NCBI GenBank assembly: GCA_030147805.1
Contig: JASBUR010000015.1
Coordinates: forward strand, 1 to 38,410
Length of the DNA stretch: 38,410 nucleotides
Direction: 5' to 3'
DNA from: Sphingomonadaceae bacterium
Lineage (GTDB): Bacteria; Pseudomonadota; Alphaproteobacteria; Sphingomonadales; Sphingomonadaceae
Part shown: positions 35,594 through 38,410 of the stretch, in pieces
Position numbering within the stretch: the stretch's first letter is position 1
Layout of the letters: every line of letters starts with the position of its first letter
Position numbers and translations under genes: made by a program
Notes under the pieces: model-generated
Seen by the model: only the letters and a program-made list of their open reading frames with translations
Database searches by the model: none
Told to the model about the DNA's origin: nothing

Positions 35594-36277
35594 GTGAACG
35601 ATGCCCTCGACCATGTCGTCGCGCAGCTGCGCGAGCGCGACCTCGACCGCTATCTGGCGACGCTCTACGCCGCGCCCGCGGCGCGTGCCGGCCTGTTCGC
35701 GCTGCATGCGCTCGATCTCGAACTCGCCGAGGTCGCGCGCACGACCACCGAGCCGATGCTCGGCCAGATCCGGCTGGCGTGGTGGCGCGAGCAGCTCCAG
35801 GCGCTCGACGCCGGCGCGCGGCCGGCGCAGCCCGTGCTGGCGGCGCTCGCCGAGCATCTGCTGCCGGCCGGAATCGCCGGCGCCAGCCTCGAGCCGCTCG
35901 AGGACGCCTGGCTGGCACTGCTCGACGACGACGTCGCGGCGCATGCGCAGGCGCGCGGGCGGCTGTTCGAGACGGCCGCGGCGCTGCTGTGTCCCGGGGC
36001 GGACGCCACCCTTGTCGAACGAGCGGCGCGCATCGGTGGCGGATGGGCGATCGTCGACGTCGCGCGCCAGGGGGGCGCGGTCGGCGACGAACTGCTGGAC
36101 CGGGCCGGCGCGTGGCTCGCGCCGGCGCCGTTGCCGCCGGCGGCGCGGTCGCTGGCCGGGCTGGCGGCGCTGGCCCGGCGCGATCTCGCGTCGCTTCAGC
36201 GGGGGCGCCTTCCCGGGCCGCGCGGCACGCCGGGTCGACAGGCACGGCTGGCCTGGAGCATATTGACCGGACGATAG
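35594..36277 (+). CDS. Squalene/phytoene synthase family protein, atypical
   Basis: A 227-residue all-helical protein with a GTG start (VNDALDHVV). The segments ALHALDLELAEV and QIRLAWWREQLQAL match the terpenoid-synthase-like superfamily of squalene/phytoene synthases. It is shorter than a usual phytoene synthase (about 290-310 residues), and the first Asp-rich motif expected for metal and diphosphate binding is not visible (LDLELAEV replaces it). It may therefore be closer to the assembly factor-like branch (NDUFAF6) than to a carotenoid enzyme. The gene is isolated from carotenoid genes. An EF-hand gene follows after 14 bases. Confidence 0.72.
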   Translation: MNDALDHVVAQLRERDLDRYLATLYAAPAARAGLFALHALDLELAEVARTTTEPMLGQIRLAWWREQLQALDAGARPAQPVLAALAEHLLPAGIAGASLEPLEDAWLALLDDDVAAHAQARGRLFETAAALLCPGADATLVERAARIGGGWAIVDVARQGGAVGDELLDRAGAWLAPAPLPPAARSLAGLAALARRDLASLQRGRLPGPRGTPGRQARLAWSILTGR

Positions 36278-36291
36278 CGACGGAGGGGTCG

Positions 36292-36753
36292 ATGCGTCAG
36301 TGGCTCGCAGGTGGCGTGGCAGTGGTGCTCCTGGCGGCGGCGATCGTCGTCCTGGCGTCGTCGCAGAGCGGGCCGGCGCTTCCCCCGCCCCCTGCCAGCG
36401 CCGGGTTCCGTGTCGCGCCCGCGACCGCGCAGACGCTGACTCCGCCCGCGGCCGAGCGTCCCGAGCCCGACCGCGAGGCCAGGCGGCTGGCGCGCTACGA
36501 CCGCGACAAGGACGGCAGCGTCAGCCGGTCGGAATATCTGAAATCGCGCGAGAAGGCGTTCGCCAGGCTCGACGTCAACGGCGACGGCCGGCTCGACTTC
36601 GCCGAATATGCGGTCAAGACCATCGCGAAGTTCGACGGCGCCGACGGCGACGGCAGTGGCGGCCTCACTGCCGCCGAATTCGCGACCACCGCGGTCAAGC
36701 GCAAGCCGAAGGCGACGCCCAATTGCCCGCCCGTGGAAGCCGACGACGCCTGA
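36292..36753 (+). CDS. EF-hand calcium-binding periplasmic protein
   Basis: A 153-residue exported protein. An N-terminal hydrophobic helix (VAVVLLAAAIVVLASS) acts as signal or anchor, followed by a Pro-rich stretch and three EF-hand-like loops: DRDKDGSVSRSEY, DVNGDGRLDFAEY and DGADGDGSGGLTAAEF. CGGAGGGG lies just before the ATG. It probably binds calcium; function unknown. It follows the synthase-like gene closely and meets trmFO tail to tail after 16 bases. Confidence 0.85.
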   Translation: MRQWLAGGVAVVLLAAAIVVLASSQSGPALPPPPASAGFRVAPATAQTLTPPAAERPEPDREARRLARYDRDKDGSVSRSEYLKSREKAFARLDVNGDGRLDFAEYAVKTIAKFDGADGDGSGGLTAAEFATTAVKRKPKATPNCPPVEADDA

Positions 36754-36769
36754 ACGGCCGGCGAGGGGA

Positions 36770-38110
36770 TTATTCGGCAGCTTCCTTGCGCCCGATCCAG
36801 GCGTCGAGATCGCTCAGCGCACGCGCTGACATCGCCTGCTTGCGCTGGCTCTTGTGGACGCGCTCCGACAACGGTGGGAACAGCCCGAAATTGACGTTCA
36901 TCGGCTGGAAGCTGTCGGCTTCCGCCCCGCCGGTGATGTGCGCGAGCAGCGCGCCGAGCGCGGTGGTCTCGGGCGGCAGCGACGGCTCGGCGCCGAGCCG
37001 CTCGGCCGCGGCGAAACGGCCTGCGAGCAGCCCGACGGCGGCGCTCTCGACATAGCCCTCGCAGCCGGTGATCTGCCCGGCGAAGCGCAGCCGCGTGTCG
37101 GCGCGCAGCCGCAGGCTCGCATCGAGCAGCACGGGCGACTTGATGAAGGTGTTGCGGTGCAGCCCGCCGAGGCGCGCGAACTCGGCCCTCTCGAGCCCCG
37201 GGATCATCCGGAAGACGCGCGTCTGCTCGCCATGCTTCAGCTTGGTCTGGAATCCGACGATGTTGTAGAGCGTGCCCAGCGCATTGTCCTGGCGCAGCTG
37301 GACGACCGCCCACGGCCGCCGCCCGGTGCGCGGATCGCGCAAGCCCACCGGCTTCATCGGCCCGAAGCGCAGTGTCTCGCGCCCGCGCTCCGCCATCACC
37401 TCGATCGGCATGCAGCCTTCGAAATAGGGGGTGTTCGCCTCCCACGCCTTGAAGCTGGTCTTCTCGGCGGCGAGCAGCGCGCCGAGGAAGGCCTCATACT
37501 GCTCCCTGTCGAGCGGGCAGTTGATGTAATCCTTGCTGTCGCCCTTGTCGTAGCGGCTCTGGAACCAGGCGACGTCGCGGTCGATGCTGTCGAAATGGAC
37601 GATCGGCGCGATGGCGTCGAAGAAGCCGAGGCTGTCCTCGCCGGTGAACGCCTTGATCGCTTCGGCGAGCGGCTCGGCGGTCAGCGGGCCGGTGGCGATG
37701 ATGACGCTCGTCCAGTCGGCGGGCGGCAGCCCGTCGACGAGTTCGCGGCGGATCTCGACGAGCGGCTCGGCCTCGAGCGCCGCGGTGACGCGCGCCGAGA
37801 AGTCGTCGCGGTCGACCGCGAGCGCCGACCCGGCGGGCACCCGCGCCGCATCGCCGCAGGCGAGGATCAGCGACCCCAGCCGGCGCATCTCCTCGTGCAG
37901 CAACCCAACCGCGTTGTTCGCGGCATCGTCCGACCGGAAGCTGTTCGAGCAGACGAGCTCGGCGAGGCCGTCGCCATGGTGCGCGTCGGTGCCGCGCACC
38001 GGGCGCATCTCGTGGAGGATGACGGGGACGCCGGCGCGGGCGAGCTGCCACGCGGCTTCCGAGCCGGCGAGGCCGCCGCCGACGACATGGACGGGATCGG
38101 GTGTGGTCAT
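36770..38110 (-). CDS. trmFO: tRNA (uracil-54-C5) methyltransferase, folate-dependent
   Basis: A 446-residue FAD enzyme that makes m5U54 in tRNA using methylene-tetrahydrofolate. Signatures: [14 protein letters not shown] (FAD), [13 protein letters not shown] with Cys54, and [14 protein letters not shown] with Cys233, the two cysteines known to matter in this family. [14 protein letters not shown] and NVNFGLFPP are also conserved. The length is usual. The start is the ATG of MTTPDP; a longer start nine residues upstream lacks a good ribosome site. It replaces TrmA, as in many alphaproteobacteria. Confidence 0.96.
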   Translation of the reverse strand: MTTPDPVHVVGGGLAGSEAAWQLARAGVPVILHEMRPVRGTDAHHGDGLAELVCSNSFRSDDAANNAVGLLHEEMRRLGSLILACGDAARVPAGSALAVDRDDFSARVTAALEAEPLVEIRRELVDGLPPADWTSVIIATGPLTAEPLAEAIKAFTGEDSLGFFDAIAPIVHFDSIDRDVAWFQSRYDKGDSKDYINCPLDREQYEAFLGALLAAEKTSFKAWEANTPYFEGCMPIEVMAERGRETLRFGPMKPVGLRDPRTGRRPWAVVQLRQDNALGTLYNIVGFQTKLKHGEQTRVFRMIPGLERAEFARLGGLHRNTFIKSPVLLDASLRLRADTRLRFAGQITGCEGYVESAAVGLLAGRFAAAERLGAEPSLPPETTALGALLAHITGGAEADSFQPMNVNFGLFPPLSERVHKSQRKQAMSARALSDLDAWIGRKEAAE

Positions 38111-38140
38111 GAAGGTCCGTTTAACGTCACACTCTCCCAT

Positions 38141-38168
38141 CGTCATCCCCGCGAAGGCGGGGACGACG
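38141..38168. repeat. Copy of the dispersed palindromic repeat
   Basis: CGTCATCCCCGC and GCGGGGACGACG form a 12-base hairpin with one mismatch around GAAG. The outer CGTCATCC resembles the arms of the element at 32358-32435, so it belongs to the same class. It sits between mutY and trmFO on the minus strand and may end the mutY transcript. Confidence 0.7.
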
Positions 38169-38180
38169 AGGCGTCGGATG

Positions 38181-38410
38181 TCAGAGCAGGCGCGGCATCG
38201 TCGCCGCGTCGGCCGCTCGCCTGTACAGCGTGGGCAGCCCCGCGCTCGCAATGTCGGCGACCGGATGCCACGTGCCCTCGATCGTCGGCCGCACGCTGAG
38301 CCGCGTCTTCGCCACATCGAGCACCAGATCGAAATGCGTAAAGGCGTGGCGCACCGGTTCCGGCACATGCGTCCAGGCTGCCGTCACCGGCGCGGTCGCG
38401 ACAAGCCGGT
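38181..38410 (-). CDS. mutY: A/G-specific adenine glycosylase, C-terminal end only
   Basis: The last 76 codons are inside the window; the rest lies beyond the right edge. The sequence [14 protein letters not shown], then [21 protein letters not shown], is the end of the NUDIX-like domain of MutY (VRH.FTHF.L pattern), which recognises 8-oxoguanine opposite adenine. The catalytic HhH and [4Fe-4S] parts are not visible. Stop is TGA. It is read toward trmFO, 70 bases upstream of it. Confidence 0.82.
   Translation of the reverse strand, partial: RLVATAPVTAAWTHVPEPVRHAFTHFDLVLDVAKTRLSVRPTIEGTWHPVADIASAGLPTLYRRAADAATMPRLL

Overview
The window is about 38.4 kb of dense, very GC-rich (roughly two-thirds G+C by eye) bacterial chromosome. 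Gene content points to an alphaproteobacterium of the Sphingomonadales: the rluD-rpoH pair, ChpT (the CckA-CtrA/CpdR phosphotransferase), several TonB-dependent receptors, an alphaproteobacterial chemotaxis operon, TrmFO, and short palindromic dispersed repeats. This assignment is by recognition of protein families, not by database search. I see no rRNA, tRNA, CRISPR array, integrase, transposase or phage gene. The window reads as ordinary core chromosome with a few accessory cassettes.

Layout. (1) Positions 1-5.5 kb: an iron/siderophore-type uptake locus. A TonB-dependent receptor (left part off the window) is divergent from a PepSY membrane protein, a 60-residue two-helix protein and a second TonB-dependent receptor; two Fur-like operators lie in the divergent gap. 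(2) 5.5-8.3 kb, minus strand: mtgA, rpoH, rluD. (3) 8.3-15.0 kb, plus strand: a JAMM peptidase, a cold-shock protein, chpT, then cheA-cheW-cheY-cheB-cheR, with a CtrA half-site between chpT and cheA. (4) 15.0-18.5 kb: an SDR, a TerB/J-domain protein, an EamA transporter, an amidase and the RNase P RNA with a recognisable promoter. (5) 18.5-20.5 kb, minus: an NfeD/SPFH membrane pair and a hemerythrin. (6) 20.7-25.3 kb: a compact three-gene sugar cassette made of a glycosyltransferase, UDP-galactopyranose mutase, and a GH1 glycosidase fused to an RmlD-like reductase. (7) 25.3-28.8 kb: cell-wall enzymes (YcbK-like peptidase, L,D-transpeptidase, M23 peptidase), a histone-H1-like Lys/Ala-rich protein, and Dps. 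(8) 29-32.3 kb: an M28 peptidase and divergent ettA. (9) 32.5-35.5 kb, minus: a VWA/TadG-like protein and two TadE-like pseudopilins. (10) 35.6-38.4 kb: a divergent squalene/phytoene-synthase homologue, an EF-hand protein, trmFO, and the 3' end of mutY.

How the parts fit. Regions 3 and 9 may share CtrA control (half-sites seen before cheA and before the Tad-like operon), which would link cell-cycle signalling, chemotaxis and surface structures. Regions 5 and 6 carry sequences resembling the general-stress sigma factor EcfG promoter, so the galactofuranose-type sugar cassette and the hemerythrin may be stress-induced. The best candidate for an undescribed system is the three-gene sugar cassette at 20.7-25.3 kb, because its GH1-reductase fusion keeps the catalytic residues of both halves yet has no obvious place in a known pathway.
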